The notes: generated from the sequence alone by a model not told the origin. A stretch of 64,000 bases of DNA from Micromonospora rubida (GCF_009908295.1 NZ_JAAALO010000009.1:124001-188000); one strand, 5' to 3'; shown: positions 13,801 through 55,998, numbered from the stretch's first letter. Program-made: numbers and translations.

Positions 13801-15975
13801 GCGCTGCGCGCCTCCGGCCTGAACTTCCGCGACGTGGTGCTGGCCCTCGGCATGGTGCCCGACCAGGAGGTGCTGGGCAACGAGGGGGCCGGCGTGGTGC
13901 TCGACGTCGGGCCGGGGGTCACCGACCTCGCCCCGGGCGACCGGGTGACGGGCATCTTCTCCGGCTCGTTCTCCTCCGTCGCGGCCACCGACCGTCGCCT
14001 GCTCACCCGCATCCCCGACGACTGGTCGTACGCCGAGGCCGCCGCCGTGCCGGTGGTGTTCCTGACCGCCTGGTACGGCCTGGCCGAGCTGGGCCGGCTG
14101 ACGGCGGGGGAGTCCGTGCTGGTGCACGCGGCGGCCGGCGGCGTCGGGATGGCCGCCGTGCAGATCGCCCGCCACCTCGGCGCGGAGGTCTACGGCACGG
14201 CCAGCCCCGGCAAGTGGCCGGCGCTGCGCGCCACCGGCTTCGACGACGCGCACCTCGCCTCCTCCCGCACCCTCGACTTCGTCGACACCTTCCGCGACCG
14301 CACCGGCGGGCGGGGCGTCGACGTGGTGCTCAACGCGCTCAGCGGCGATTACGTCGACGCGTCCCTGCGGCTGCTCGCCCCCGGCGGCCGGTTCGTCGAG
14401 ATGGGCAAGACCGACAAGCGCGATCCCGAGAAGGTGGCCGAGGCCCACCCCGGCGTCGGCTACCAGGTTTTCGACCTCATCGAGGCCGGGCCGGCCGAGA
14501 TCGGTCGGATGCTCGGCGAGCTGATGGCGCTGTTCGCCACCGGCGCGCTGCGCCCGCTGCCCCGGCGCACCTGGGACGTGCGGCGGGCCCCGGAGGCGTT
14601 CCGCTTCCTCAGCCAGGCCCGGCACGTCGGCAAGCTCGCCCTGAGCATCCCGCAGCCGCCCCGGCTCGACGGCACCGTCCTGGTCTCCGGCGCCACCGGC
14701 ACCCTCGGCGCGCTGCTCTGCCGGCACCTGGTCACCGCGCACGACGCCCGGCAGCTCCTCCTGGTCAGCCGGCGCGGCCCCGACGCCGAGGGCGCCGACG
14801 AGCTGCTGGCCGACCTCAAGGCGCTCGGCGCGGACGTGTCGATCGTCGCCGCCGACCTGGCCGACCCGGACGCCGTCGCCGACGTGCTGTCCATGGTGGA
14901 CGCCCGGCAGCCGCTGCGGGCCGTCGTGCACGCCGCCGGGGTCCTCGACGACGCCACCGTCTCCTCGCTCACCCCCGACCGGCTCGACGCGGTGCTGCGG
15001 CCGAAGGTCGACGCGGCCTGGAACCTGCACCGGGCCACCCTCGGCCACGAGCTGACCGCGTTCGTGCTGTTCTCCGCCGCCGCCGGCGTGTTCGGCGGCC
15101 CCGGGCAGGGCAACTACGCCGCCGGCAACGCGTTCCTCGACGCCCTCGCCGAGCACCGCCGGGCCCTCGGCCTGCCGGCGGTCGCCCTCGCCTGGGGCCG
15201 GTGGGCGCAGGCCAGCGGCATGACCGGGCACCTCGACGCCGCCGACATCCGCCGGCTCGACCGGGGCGGCATGGCCGCCCTGTCCAACGACGAGGCCCTC
15301 GCCCTGTTCGACGCCGGCTGGCGGTCCGAACGCCCCGTCCTCATGCCGGCGAGGATCAGCACCGGGATGGCGGCGCCGGGCGTGCCCGTCCATCCGCTGC
15401 TGGCCGGCCTGGTCCGCGCCGCCGGCCGCCGGGCCGCCGCCGGTGAGGCCGCCGACGGGCAGGCGCTCGCCGCGACCCTGGCCGGCCTCTCCGACGACAA
15501 GCGGGTACGCGCCCTGCGCGACCTGGTGCTGTCGCACGTGGCCGTCGTCCTCGGCCACGGCGACCCGGCCGGCATCGAACCGACCCGCGCGTTCCGGGAA
15601 CTCGGCTTCGACTCGCTCACCGCGGTCGAGCTGCGCAACCGGCTCGGCGCGGCCACCGGGCTGCGGCTGCCCGCGACGCTGGTCTTCGACAACCCGACGC
15701 CGGCGGCACTCGCCGCGCACCTCGCCGGGCAGTTCGCCCCCGCCGGCGCGGCGGACACCTCGGCGGTGGCCGGGCGGGAACTCGACCGCCTCGAGGCGGC
15801 GCTCTCCGGCCTCGACCCGGCCGACGACGAGTTCCGCCGGATCACCGACCGGCTGCACGGCCTGCTGGACCGGCTGGCCGAGCGGCAGTCGGAGGCGGAC
15901 GGCGACGACGACCTGGAGTCGGCCACCGCCGAGAACATCTTCGACCTGATCGACCGCGAGCTGGAGACGTCGTGA
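4804..15975 (+). CDS. Type I modular PKS, two modules (M2, M3)
   Basis: The protein has 3723 residues from the ATG. Approximate residues: docking coiled coil 1-33; M2 KS 33-459, AT 560-873, KR 1199-1386, ACP 1483-1559; M3 KS 1580-2006, AT 2113-2419, DH 2476-2753, ER 2971-3286, KR 3289-3476, ACP 3569-3646; C-terminal docking tail 3656-3723 ending NIFDLIDRELETS. It takes the chain from gene 1, adds a malonyl unit with a hydroxyl at the incoming beta-carbon, then adds a methylmalonyl unit with full reduction to methylene. M3 is the only fully reducing module in the window. The start was chosen from the RBS and the conserved coiled-coil N-terminus (MADEERLREYLTRVIAELHQ). Short KS and AT tracts in M3 have codon use unlike their surroundings (TTG, GGG and GTG rich) and are nearly identical to M6. 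Confidence 0.97.
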   Translation: MADEERLREYLTRVIAELHQTRQRLREVTAEESEPVAIVAMSCRYPGGIASPEDLWSFVSAGGDAIGGFPTDRGWDLDRLHHPDPDRPGTSTTSSGGFLHDAGRFDAALFGISPREAVAMDPQQRLLLEVTWELFERAGIAPLSLRGSRSGVFVGTSGQDYAAVLHRAPGVEGYVLTGTAASVVSGRLAYTFGLEGPTATVDTACSSSSVAVHLACQALRERECGLALAGGATVLATPGPFVEFSRQRGLAADGRCKSFAAAADGTGWSEGAGMLLLERLSDARRNGHPVLGIIRSSAVNSDGASNGLTAPNGPSQQRVIRQALAGAKLTPDLVDVVEAHGTGTTLGDPIEAQALLATYGQDRGDAAPLLLGSIKSNIGHTQAASGVAGIIKMIMAMRHGTVPATLHVDQPTPHVDWAAGAVTLVTEPTPWPAVDRPRRAAVSSFGMSGTNTHLVLEQPEDTPAETDRPDLPTPAPVLLTGRTRAALRRQAEQWSGHVAAADPCLADVAWSSAVSRTPLEHRAVVLADDRDTLLTALTALADDRPAPGLVTGAAAERGAVAFLFSGQGAQRAGMGRELSQAYPVFAQALDEVCAHLDHRLPRPLRAVMFAEPGTDDAALLDQTVFTQAGLFAVEVALHRLLGSWGITPDMVAGHSIGEVTAAHVAGVLTLDDACALVAARGRLMQALPAGGAMLAVAATEADVAATLEGLTDRVAVAAVNGPASVVVSGAGATVDELAELWAGRGAKVRRLRVSHAFHSPLMEPMLAEFAAVVAGLDLRAPILPVVSNLTGELADPAELRTPGYWARHVREAVRFAAGVRTLRAHGVGTFVEVGPDAVLAASAEETLATVEAATDVAPAVVVPVLRRDRPERRTLLGALARLHVAGTPVAWADLFADRPGRLVGLPTYPFERQHYWVPAEEPADPATAATGLLDRRFWDAVERADLDALRDTLAVDDEAAAESLRTLLPVLADWRRQRQEHSVLDGWRYRADWQATAEPAPGRLAGTWLLAVPAGADDDPAVRAVRAALTVAGAEPLPLTVDPDADRAALAAAVTEAAADVAGVVSLLAWEPSADRAALPGLPATLALVQALGDAGLDAPLWLVTRGAVAAASYDRLADPAQAAIWGLGRVVGVEAPHRWGGLVDLPTHPDDRAAGRLAAILTGPGGEDQLAVRGPGVFARRLVRAAVGDRPPVRRFTPTGTALITGGTGGLGARAARWLAATGVEHLVLVSRRGPAAPGAAELEAELTALGTRVTVAACDIADRAALAALLDRVEADGPPVRVVVHSAGIAQTTPLMAVTAAELAEVTAGKTAGATHLADLLAGRELDAFLVYSSIAATWGSAGQVGYAAGNAYLDALVQQRRADGYAGTAIAWGPWADGGMHGAASDQGLRRRGLPAMDPAVAMGALQQALDHDDVTLTVADVDWSRFAPAYASARRRPLLDGVPEAKAALDGGAPVDDGDEGPAATLRRRLTGLTAARREETVADLVRELAADVLGHDGGAAAVPPGTAFRDLGFDSLTAVELRNRLVAATGQALPTTLVFDHPTPVVLARRLLTGLFGAADAPAPTAAPTTVDDDEPIAIVAMSCRYPGGADDPDRLWRLVADGVDAIGDFPTNRGWDLDRLYDPDPAHPGTTYSDQGGFLYDAADFDAGFFGISPREASAMDPQQRLLLEASWEVVERAGVDPGGLRGSRTGVFVGTNGQDYGALLMVSADEVEGFAGTGNAASVVSGRVAYALGLEGPAVSVDTACSSSLVALHLAVQSLRRGECDLALAGGVTVMTTPGTFAEFSRQRALAADGRCKPFAEAADGTGWGEGVGVLLVERLSDARRNGHHVLAVVRGSAVNSDGASNGLTAPNGPSQQRVVRQALASARLSTADVDVVEAHGTGTTLGDPIEAQALLATYGQDRGDAAPLLLGSIKSNIGHTQAAAGVAGIIKMVQAMRHGTVPATLHVDAPSSHIDWTAGAVALVTEATPWPETGRARRAAVSSFGMSGTNAHIIIEQADEPADPDVVAVAPGLVGAGVTVWPVSARSRAALAGQAARLAAHLRGRGDLDSAAVAWSLATTRSAFDHRASVVGSSVEELLAGLDALGAGAPAGTAVTGVVASHGAGPVFVFPGQGAQSARMAAGLVGRTPVFDARLAECQRALAPFLDVDLVAVLTGGDESWLDRVEVVQPVLWAVGVALAAVWRHAGVVPQAVVGHSQGEIGAACVAGILSLDDAAKTVALRSRALAALRGTGAMASVDLSADAVTERLPGFPGVGVAAVNGPATVVVSGPPQPVADLVQACTDEGLRARLIPVDYASHSVSVQEVAERLRADLAGVTPQAGHTRLVSTLTGDWVDPASMGAQYWYDNLRQTVQFDAAVRVAVAAGHSTFVEISPHPVLTMPVTAILDDAGTTGHTLGSLRRGDDDATRLLTNLATAHAIGLPVDLTKVLAATATVDLPTYAFDRGRYWLDAPAHRVRDVGSAGLQDAGHPLLSAAIPVADDQTVVLTGRLSVRTHPWLADHAVGGAVIVPGTGVVDMVVRAGDEVDAGHVGDLTLISPLVLPPGGAVQVQVLVGAPSDAGERAVTVHSRPEEDGSGEWTRHAEGLLLPQLPAPVVVAGQWPPADAVEVDADLDAWYAGMAEGGLGYGPAFRGLRRVWRGADEVYAEVALPDSAAAEAPRFGLHPALFDAALQASGLTDLLGEDAAAGTGWMPFAFRAVDLHAHGATRLRVRMRSLGPDTVTVTLADTAGQPVATVESLTFRPVAAGRADEAATLRRTALFHLDWTPLPPADAAAGTTRWALLGDDTPGLGDALTAAGHPVDGHADLAALVAAIERSGDVPDVVVDLGADADPARAAEAAHDAARDALALVQAWLGEPRLERARLVLHTAGAVGAAPGEAPRDLAGAAVWGLVRSAQSEHPGRFTLLDTDGAAASLAAVPAAVASGVPQLAVRDGAPLTPRLVRARDAGALPLPADDAPWRLDVTEKGTLENLALLPAPAQGDLPAGHVLVALRASGLNFRDVVLALGMVPDQEVLGNEGAGVVLDVGPGVTDLAPGDRVTGIFSGSFSSVAATDRRLLTRIPDDWSYAEAAAVPVVFLTAWYGLAELGRLTAGESVLVHAAAGGVGMAAVQIARHLGAEVYGTASPGKWPALRATGFDDAHLASSRTLDFVDTFRDRTGGRGVDVVLNALSGDYVDASLRLLAPGGRFVEMGKTDKRDPEKVAEAHPGVGYQVFDLIEAGPAEIGRMLGELMALFATGALRPLPRRTWDVRRAPEAFRFLSQARHVGKLALSIPQPPRLDGTVLVSGATGTLGALLCRHLVTAHDARQLLLVSRRGPDAEGADELLADLKALGADVSIVAADLADPDAVADVLSMVDARQPLRAVVHAAGVLDDATVSSLTPDRLDAVLRPKVDAAWNLHRATLGHELTAFVLFSAAAGVFGGPGQGNYAAGNAFLDALAEHRRALGLPAVALAWGRWAQASGMTGHLDAADIRRLDRGGMAALSNDEALALFDAGWRSERPVLMPARISTGMAAPGVPVHPLLAGLVRAAGRRAAAGEAADGQALAATLAGLSDDKRVRALRDLVLSHVAVVLGHGDPAGIEPTRAFRELGFDSLTAVELRNRLGAATGLRLPATLVFDNPTPAALAAHLAGQFAPAGAADTSAVAGRELDRLEAALSGLDPADDEFRRITDRLHGLLDRLAERQSEADGDDDLESATAENIFDLIDRELETS
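4900..9480 (+). other. PKS module M2: KS-AT(malonyl)-KR(A1-type)-ACP
   Basis: The KS contains DTACSSS, VEAHGTGT and KSNIGHTQ. The AT (from about 6481) has GHSIGE and HAFH (from 7066), predicting malonyl-CoA. A dimerisation segment (FWDAVERADL ... WRYR) stands where a DH would be, then the KR structural half. The catalytic KR (about 8398-8960) has GGTGGLG. It has no LDD (HSAGIAQTTPL instead) and has Trp in SSIAATWG with Gln at the position that is His in A2 types. This is therefore A1-type and predicts an L-hydroxyl. Catalytic Ser, Tyr, Asn and Lys are present. ACP carries GFDS. The module passes directly to M3 in the same protein. Confidence 0.88.
9796..10112 (+). repeat. KS tract repeated in M6 (copy 1)
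   Basis: Read base by base, these 317 bp match 25862-26178 except at 10023 (G here, T there). The offset is constant at 16066. The tract covers the KS from MDPQQRLLLEAS to AVQSLRRG. It is rich in TTG, GGG and GTG codons, while the flanking KS sequence uses CTG, GGC and GTC. It looks like a recently copied segment. Confidence 0.9.
10984..11199 (+). repeat. KS-AT linker/AT tract identical to M6 (copy 1)
   Basis: This 216-bp run reads identically to 27050-27265, again at offset 16066. It starts in the KS-AT linker and ends inside the N-terminal part of the AT. Downstream, the M3 and M6 ATs remain nearly identical with scattered differences. Confidence 0.85.
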
Positions 15976-16018
15976 CCAGCCGCAACGACCACGGCATGCC
16001 GAGTGAGGTGGGTCCACG

Positions 16019-16022
<4 letters not shown>
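15972..16022 (+). other. Possible bridging mini-ORF between genes 2 and 3
   Basis: A GTG overlaps the TGA of gene 2 (GTGA) and opens a 16-codon frame (MTSRNDHGMPSEVGPR). Its TGA overlaps the GTG start of gene 3. It could relay translating ribosomes, or be chance in stop-poor GC-rich DNA. No protein function is implied. Confidence 0.25.
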
Positions 16023-30436
<14,414 letters not shown>

Positions 30437-30437
30437 C

Positions 30438-30483
30438 GTGATCGCTGCTGAGTCGACGGGTCAACACAAGGAGTGGGCGGTCC

Positions 30484-30491
<8 letters not shown>
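30438..30491 (+). other. Possible bridging mini-ORF between genes 3 and 4
   Basis: A GTG one base after the gene 3 stop opens a 17-codon frame that runs through the gene 4 RBS and ends at a TGA 5-7 bases inside gene 4. The overlap with the gene 4 start is less neat than at the 2/3, 4/5 and 6/7 junctions. It may be chance. Confidence 0.15.
30468..30473 (+). promoter_or_regulatory. Strong ribosome binding site of gene 4
   Basis: AAGGAG lies 10 nt before the ATG at 30484. Together with the one before gene 7 it is the strongest Shine-Dalgarno match among the PKS genes. Confidence 0.8.
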
Positions 30492-41478
<10,987 letters not shown>

Positions 41479-41479
41479 G

Positions 41480-41518
41480 ATGACCGAATTCCTGATCGAG
41501 GCAGGTGTGACCCGATGA
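41480..41518 (+). other. Possible bridging mini-ORF between genes 4 and 5
   Basis: An ATG one base after the gene 4 stop opens a 12-codon frame (MTEFLIEAGVTR). Its TGA overlaps the ATG of gene 5 (ATGA). The RBS-like GAGGCAGGTG of gene 5 lies inside it. It may help reinitiation, or be chance. Confidence 0.25.
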
Positions 41519-44500
41519 GCGACGACAAGCTCCGGTACTTCCTCAAGCGGGTCACCGCCGACCTGCACGACACCAGGCGCAAGCTGCAGACCGTCGAGGC
41601 GCGCGACCAGGAGCCCCTGGCCATCGTCTCGATGAGCTGCCGCTTCCCCGGTGGCGTCCGGTCGCCGGAGGACCTGTGGGACCTCGTCGCCGACGGCCGG
41701 GACGCCCTCACCGAGTTCCCGGGCGACCGGGGCTGGGACCTGGACGCGCTCTACGACCCGGACCCGAACAAGCCGGGCAAGAGCTACACCCGGGTCGGCG
41801 GGTTCCTCGACGGCGCCGGTGACTTCGACCCGACCCTGTTCGGCATCTCGCCGCGCGAGGCCCTGGCCATGGACCCGCAGCAGCGGCTGCTGCTGGAGAC
41901 GTCCTGGGAGGCCGTCGAGCGGGCCGGCATCGACCCGCTGTCGCTGCGCGGCAGCTCCACGGGCGTCTTCGTCGGGCTGAGCACCTCCAACTACGGCATC
42001 GGGCTGCCGAACGTGCCCGAGGGCGTCGACATGTACCTCGGCACCGGCAACACCACCAGCGTCGCGTCCGGCCGGATCTCGTTCACCCTCGGCCTCAACG
42101 GCCCGGCCGTCACGGTGGACACCGCCTGCTCGTCGTCGCTGGTCGCCCTGCACCTCGCCGTGAACGCGCTGCGCCGGGGCGAGTGCGACCTCGCCATCGC
42201 CGGCGGCGTCACCGTGATGGCCACCCCCGGAGTCTTCGTCGTCTTCTCCCGGCAGCGCGGCATGTCCGTCGACGGCCGGTGCAAGGCGTTCGCGGACGGT
42301 GCCGACGGCACCGGGTGGGGCGAGGGCGGCGGCGTGCTCGTCGTGGAGCGGCTCGCCGACGCCGAGCGCAACGGCCACCCGGTCCTCGCCGTGATCCGGG
42401 GCAGCGCCCTCAACCAGGACGGCGCGTCCAACGGGCTCACCGCCCCGAACGGCCCCTCCCAGCAGCGGGTCATCCGGCAGGCCCTCGCCAACGCCCGGCT
42501 CGGCACCGCCGACGTCGACATGGTGGAGGCGCACGGCACCGGCACCACCCTCGGCGACCCGATCGAGGCGCAGGCGCTCATCGCCACGTACGGGCAGGAC
42601 CGCCCCGCCGACCGGCCGCTGTGGCTCGGCTCGGTGAAGTCGAACATCGGCCACACGCAGAGCGCCGCCGGCGTCGCCGGGCTGGTCAAGATGGTGATGG
42701 CGCTGCGCAACGGCGTCATGCCGGAGACCTTGCACGTCGACGAGCCGTCCCAGCACGTGGACTGGACCGCCGGGGCGGTGTCGCTGCTCACCGAGCGCAA
42801 GCCGTGGCCTGAGCTGGATCGCCCCCGCCGTGGCGGCGTCTCCTCGTTCGGGGTGAGCGGCACCAACGCCCACGTGATCCTGGAGGAGTACCGGCCCCGC
42901 GTCGCCGGCCCGGGCACCGTCGACGGGGAGGAGGCCGCCGAGGCCACCGCCGTCGAGGCCGCGCACCGGCCCGGCCTGGTCGCCTCCGACGTGACGATCT
43001 GGCCGGTGTCGGCCCGGTCGAAGGCCGCCCTCGCCGGTCAGGCCGCCCGGCTCGCGCGGCACGTGCGCGGCCACGGCGACCTCGCCCCGGCGGCGGTCGG
43101 CTGGTCCCTGGCCACCGCCCGGTCCACGTTCGACCACCGCGCCGCCGTGGTCGGCGCGGGCGCCGAGGAGTTGCTGGCCGGGCTGGACGCCCTGGCCGCC
43201 GGTCAGCCGGCCGGCAACCTCGTCACCGGCACGGTAACCGGCTCCGGCGCTGGTCCCGTGTTCGTCTTCCCCGGCCAGGGCGCCCAGTCGGCGCGGATGG
43301 CCGCCGGCCTCGTCGGCCGGGCCCCCGCATTCGACGCGAGGCTTGCCGAGTGTCAGCGGGCCCTCGCCCCGCACCTCGACGTGGACCTCGTCGCGGTGCT
43401 CACCGCAGACGACGAGTCGTGGTTGGACCGGGTCGAGGTCGTCCAGCCGGTGCTGTGGGCCGTCGGCGTCGCCCTCGCCGCCGTCTGGCGCGCGGCCGGC
43501 GTCGTCCCGGACGCCGTCGTCGGCCACTCGCAGGGCGAGATCGGCGCGGCGTGCGTGGCGGGGATCCTGTCCCTGGACGACGCGGCGATGATCGTGGCGT
43601 TGCGCTCGCGTGCCCTGGCCGCGCTGCGGGGCACGGGGACGATGGCGTCGGTGGACCTGTCCGCCGACGCGGTCACCGCCCGCCTCGCGCAGTTCCCCGG
43701 GGTGGGTGTCGCGGCGGTGAACGGCCCGGCCACGGTGGTCGTGTCCGGCCCGCCGCAGCCCGTCGCGGACCTGGTGCAGGCGTGCACCGATGAGGGGCTG
43801 CGGGCCCGGTTGATTCCGGTGGACTACGCGTCGCATTCGGTGTCGGTGCAGGAGGTCGCGGAGCGGTTGCGGGCGGATCTGGCCGGCGTGACCCCGCAGG
43901 CCGGTCACGTCCGGTTGGTGTCGACGTTGACCGGGGACTGGGTGGATCCGGCGAGCATGACGGCCGACTACTGGTACGACAACCTGCGGCAGACGGTGCA
44001 GTTCGACGCGGCGGTCCGGGTGGCGGTCGCGGCGGGGCATTCCACGTTTGTGGAGATCAGTCCGCATCCGGTGTTGACGATGCCGGTGACGGCGATCCTG
44101 GACGATGCCGGGGTCACCGGGCACACGCTGGGCAGTCTGCGTCGGGGTGACGACGACCCGACCCGGTTGTTGACGAACCTGGCGACCGCGCACGCCATCG
44201 GCCTGCCCGTCGACCTGACGCACGTGCTCGCGGAGACCGACGTGGTGCCGCTGCCCACGTACGCCTTCGACCACCAGCGGTTCTGGCTGGACGGCAGCGG
44301 CGGCCCCGACCTGGAGAGCCTGCTCCAGCAGGCGGCCGACCCGAGCGACGCCAGCTTCTGGGCCGCCGTGGAACGCGGCGACCTCACCGCCCTCGCCGAG
44401 ACCATCGCCACCGAGGACACCCCGGCGGACCAGGCCCTCGACGCGCTGCTCCCGGCCCTGCCGCTGCTCACCTCGTGGCGCCGGCAGCGACGCCGGCAGT

Positions 44501-46506
44501 CCGACATCGACAGCTGGCGCTACCAGGACACCTGGAAGCCGCTGCCCGGCGTCGCCAATCGGGGCATGACCGGCACCTGGGTCGTCGTCATGCCGACCGG
44601 CGACATCGTCGAGCCCTGGCAGGACGCCTGCGTCGAGGCGCTCACCGCGGCCGGCGCGACCCTCGTCCCGGTGCCCGTCTCCACCCCCGACGTCGACCGC
44701 GACCTGCTCGGCAAGCTGCTGCGGGAGGCGCTCGTCGCCGCGCCGGGCGGCGACGGCGAGGCCGTCGAGGTGGCCGGCGTGGTCTCGCTGCTCGCCTTCG
44801 ACGAGCTGGTCCACCCGCTGTACCCGTCCGTGCCGGGCGGCTTCGCCGCCACCGTCGCGCTGTTCCAGGCCCTCGGCGACATCGGCCTGCGCGCCCCGAT
44901 GTGGAGCATCACCTCCGGCGCCGCGTCCGTCGGCCGGGCCGACCTGCTGCGCTCCCCGGTGCAGTCGCTGGTCTGGGGCTTCGGCCGGGTCGCCGCGCTG
45001 GAGCACCCGCAGCGCTGGGGCGGCCTCGTGGACCTGCCCGAGGCCGTCGACGAGCGCTCCGCCGGCCTGCTGGTCGCGGCCCTCACCACCGCCGGGGAGG
45101 AGGACCAGATCGCGGTACGCCCCGGCAGTGTCCTCGCCCGCCGACTCACCCGGGTCCCGCTCGGCGACAGCCAGCCCGCGAACCCGTGGCAGCCGTTCGG
45201 CACGGCGCTGGTCACCGGCGGCACCGGCGCGCTCGGCGGGCACGCTGCCCGCTGGCTGGCCCGCAGCGGCGTGGAGAACATCCTCGTCATCAGCCGGCGG
45301 GGCCCGGCCGCGCCGGGCGCGCAGCAGCTCGTCGACGACCTCACCGAGCTGGGCGCCCAGGCCGCCGTGGTCGAGTGCGACGCCGCCGACCGGGACGCGC
45401 TGGCCGACCTGATCGACGCGATCCCCGCCGACTACCCGCTCACCACGGTCGTGCACGCCTCCGCCGTGCTGGACGACGCGATGATCAACGACATCCGGCC
45501 GGAGCAGATCGAGCGGGTGCTCCAGGCCAAGGTCGACGTCGCGTACAACCTGCACGAGCTGACCCTCGACCTGGACCTGTCGGCGTTCATCATGTTCTCG
45601 TCGTTCGCGGGCAGCGTGGCCAGTTCCGGCGTCGGCAACTACGCCCCGAGCAACGCGTTCCTCGACGCGCTCGCCCAGCACCGGCGCGGCCTCGGCCTGC
45701 CCGCCACCTCCGTCGCCTGGGGCGCCTGGGCCGGCGGCGGCATGGCCGACGGGCCGCTCGGCGAGCTGCTGCACCGGCACGGCGTACCCGAGATGACCCC
45801 CGAGGCGGCCATCGCCGCGCTGCACCAGGCCGTGGACCACGGCGAGGCGTTCCTCACCATTGCCGACATCGCCTGGGAGCGGTTCGCCGTCGCGTTCACC
45901 GCCACCCGGCCGGGCCTGCTGATCGGCGACCTGCCGGACGTCCGCCGGCTCGCCACGGCCAAGACGGTGGCCGGCGTGGAGGCCGGCGACGGCCCGGAAA
46001 CGTTGCAGGACCGGCTCGCCGGGCTGCCCGCCGCCGAGCGGCTCGCCGTGCTGCTCGGCCTGGTGCGCAGCCAGGTCGCCGCCGTGCTCAACTACGCGTC
46101 CGCCGAGTCGGTGGACGAGCACCGGGCGTTCCGGGAGCTGGGCTTCGACTCCGTCACCGCCGTCGAGCTGCGCAACCGCCTCGGCTCGGCCACCGGGGTG
46201 GCCCTGCCGGTCACCCTGGTCTTCGACTACCCGACCCCGACGACGCTGGCGGAGTACCTCTTCGCCGAGGTCGCCCACGGCGACGTGGTCACCCCGACCG
46301 CCCTCCTCGACGACCTCGACCGGATCGCCGACAGCCTCGACGTGGTGGCGCGCGACGAGGCGGCGCGGGTGCGGGCCACCGTACGGCTCCAGGCGATGCT
46401 GTCCCGGCTCGGCCAGGACGGCGGCGGCACCATCGGCCGACACCTCGACGACGCCACCGACGACGAACTGTTCGCGATGGTGGACAAGGACCTCGGCATT
46501 TCCTGA
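41515..46506 (+). CDS. Type I modular PKS, one module (M9)
   Basis: The protein has 1663 residues. Docking coiled coil 1-33 (MSDDKLRYFLKRVTADLHDT), KS 33-459, AT 581-892, KR 1228-1414, ACP 1509-1584, then a docking tail ending ELFAMVDKDLGIS. It adds one methylmalonyl unit and reduces the beta-carbonyl left by M8, placing a hydroxyl next to the diene. The RBS is weak (GAGGCAGGTG, about 41498-41507), which fits translation coupled to gene 4; the gap is 36 bp. Expected partners by docking class are gene 4 upstream and gene 6 downstream. Confidence 0.97.
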   Translation: MSDDKLRYFLKRVTADLHDTRRKLQTVEARDQEPLAIVSMSCRFPGGVRSPEDLWDLVADGRDALTEFPGDRGWDLDALYDPDPNKPGKSYTRVGGFLDGAGDFDPTLFGISPREALAMDPQQRLLLETSWEAVERAGIDPLSLRGSSTGVFVGLSTSNYGIGLPNVPEGVDMYLGTGNTTSVASGRISFTLGLNGPAVTVDTACSSSLVALHLAVNALRRGECDLAIAGGVTVMATPGVFVVFSRQRGMSVDGRCKAFADGADGTGWGEGGGVLVVERLADAERNGHPVLAVIRGSALNQDGASNGLTAPNGPSQQRVIRQALANARLGTADVDMVEAHGTGTTLGDPIEAQALIATYGQDRPADRPLWLGSVKSNIGHTQSAAGVAGLVKMVMALRNGVMPETLHVDEPSQHVDWTAGAVSLLTERKPWPELDRPRRGGVSSFGVSGTNAHVILEEYRPRVAGPGTVDGEEAAEATAVEAAHRPGLVASDVTIWPVSARSKAALAGQAARLARHVRGHGDLAPAAVGWSLATARSTFDHRAAVVGAGAEELLAGLDALAAGQPAGNLVTGTVTGSGAGPVFVFPGQGAQSARMAAGLVGRAPAFDARLAECQRALAPHLDVDLVAVLTADDESWLDRVEVVQPVLWAVGVALAAVWRAAGVVPDAVVGHSQGEIGAACVAGILSLDDAAMIVALRSRALAALRGTGTMASVDLSADAVTARLAQFPGVGVAAVNGPATVVVSGPPQPVADLVQACTDEGLRARLIPVDYASHSVSVQEVAERLRADLAGVTPQAGHVRLVSTLTGDWVDPASMTADYWYDNLRQTVQFDAAVRVAVAAGHSTFVEISPHPVLTMPVTAILDDAGVTGHTLGSLRRGDDDPTRLLTNLATAHAIGLPVDLTHVLAETDVVPLPTYAFDHQRFWLDGSGGPDLESLLQQAADPSDASFWAAVERGDLTALAETIATEDTPADQALDALLPALPLLTSWRRQRRRQSDIDSWRYQDTWKPLPGVANRGMTGTWVVVMPTGDIVEPWQDACVEALTAAGATLVPVPVSTPDVDRDLLGKLLREALVAAPGGDGEAVEVAGVVSLLAFDELVHPLYPSVPGGFAATVALFQALGDIGLRAPMWSITSGAASVGRADLLRSPVQSLVWGFGRVAALEHPQRWGGLVDLPEAVDERSAGLLVAALTTAGEEDQIAVRPGSVLARRLTRVPLGDSQPANPWQPFGTALVTGGTGALGGHAARWLARSGVENILVISRRGPAAPGAQQLVDDLTELGAQAAVVECDAADRDALADLIDAIPADYPLTTVVHASAVLDDAMINDIRPEQIERVLQAKVDVAYNLHELTLDLDLSAFIMFSSFAGSVASSGVGNYAPSNAFLDALAQHRRGLGLPATSVAWGAWAGGGMADGPLGELLHRHGVPEMTPEAAIAALHQAVDHGEAFLTIADIAWERFAVAFTATRPGLLIGDLPDVRRLATAKTVAGVEAGDGPETLQDRLAGLPAAERLAVLLGLVRSQVAAVLNYASAESVDEHRAFRELGFDSVTAVELRNRLGSATGVALPVTLVFDYPTPTTLAEYLFAEVAHGDVVTPTALLDDLDRIADSLDVVARDEAARVRATVRLQAMLSRLGQDGGGTIGRHLDDATDDELFAMVDKDLGIS
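41611..46280 (+). other. PKS module M9: KS-AT(methylmalonyl)-KR(B-type)-ACP
   Basis: KS motifs are intact (TVDTACSSS, VEAHGTGT, KSNIGHTQ). The AT (from about 43255) has GHSQGE and YASH (from 43825), predicting methylmalonyl-CoA. Its last part and post-AT linker are nearly identical in DNA to M3, M6, M8 and M10. The dimerisation segment (FWAAVERGDL ... WRYQ) is present. The KR (about 45196-45755) has GGTGALG, LDD (AVLDDAMINDI), FSSFAG and NYAPSN, so it is B-type and should be active. ACP reads GFDSVTAVEL. Confidence 0.88.
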
Positions 46507-46551
46507 CCCGCCCCGGCTCTCTCCCGTCCCTCCCGAGGAAGCGGCACCCCG

Positions 46552-55994
<9,443 letters not shown>

Positions 55995-55998
<4 letters not shown>

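Larger units (their letters stand above)
9532..15750 (+). other. PKS module M3: KS-AT(methylmalonyl)-DH-ER-KR-ACP, fully reducing
   Basis: The AT (from 11142) has GHSQGE with Ser at 11416-11418 and YASH starting at 11713, predicting methylmalonyl-CoA. The DH has an intact HxxxGxxxxP (His at 12331-12333) and DAALQ (Asp at 12832-12834). The ER carries the NADPH motif HAAAGGVG and has Val at 13855-13857 in LGMVP, where 2S-methyl ERs usually have Tyr, so a 2R methyl is predicted. The KR has LDD (B-type) and Tyr at 15115-15117. The catalytic Ser position is Ala (15076-15078, in FSAAAG), although a Ser lies one residue earlier. ACP Ser is at 15613-15615. With all three reductive domains the beta-carbon should become CH2 next to a CH(CH3) centre. 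Confidence 0.87.
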
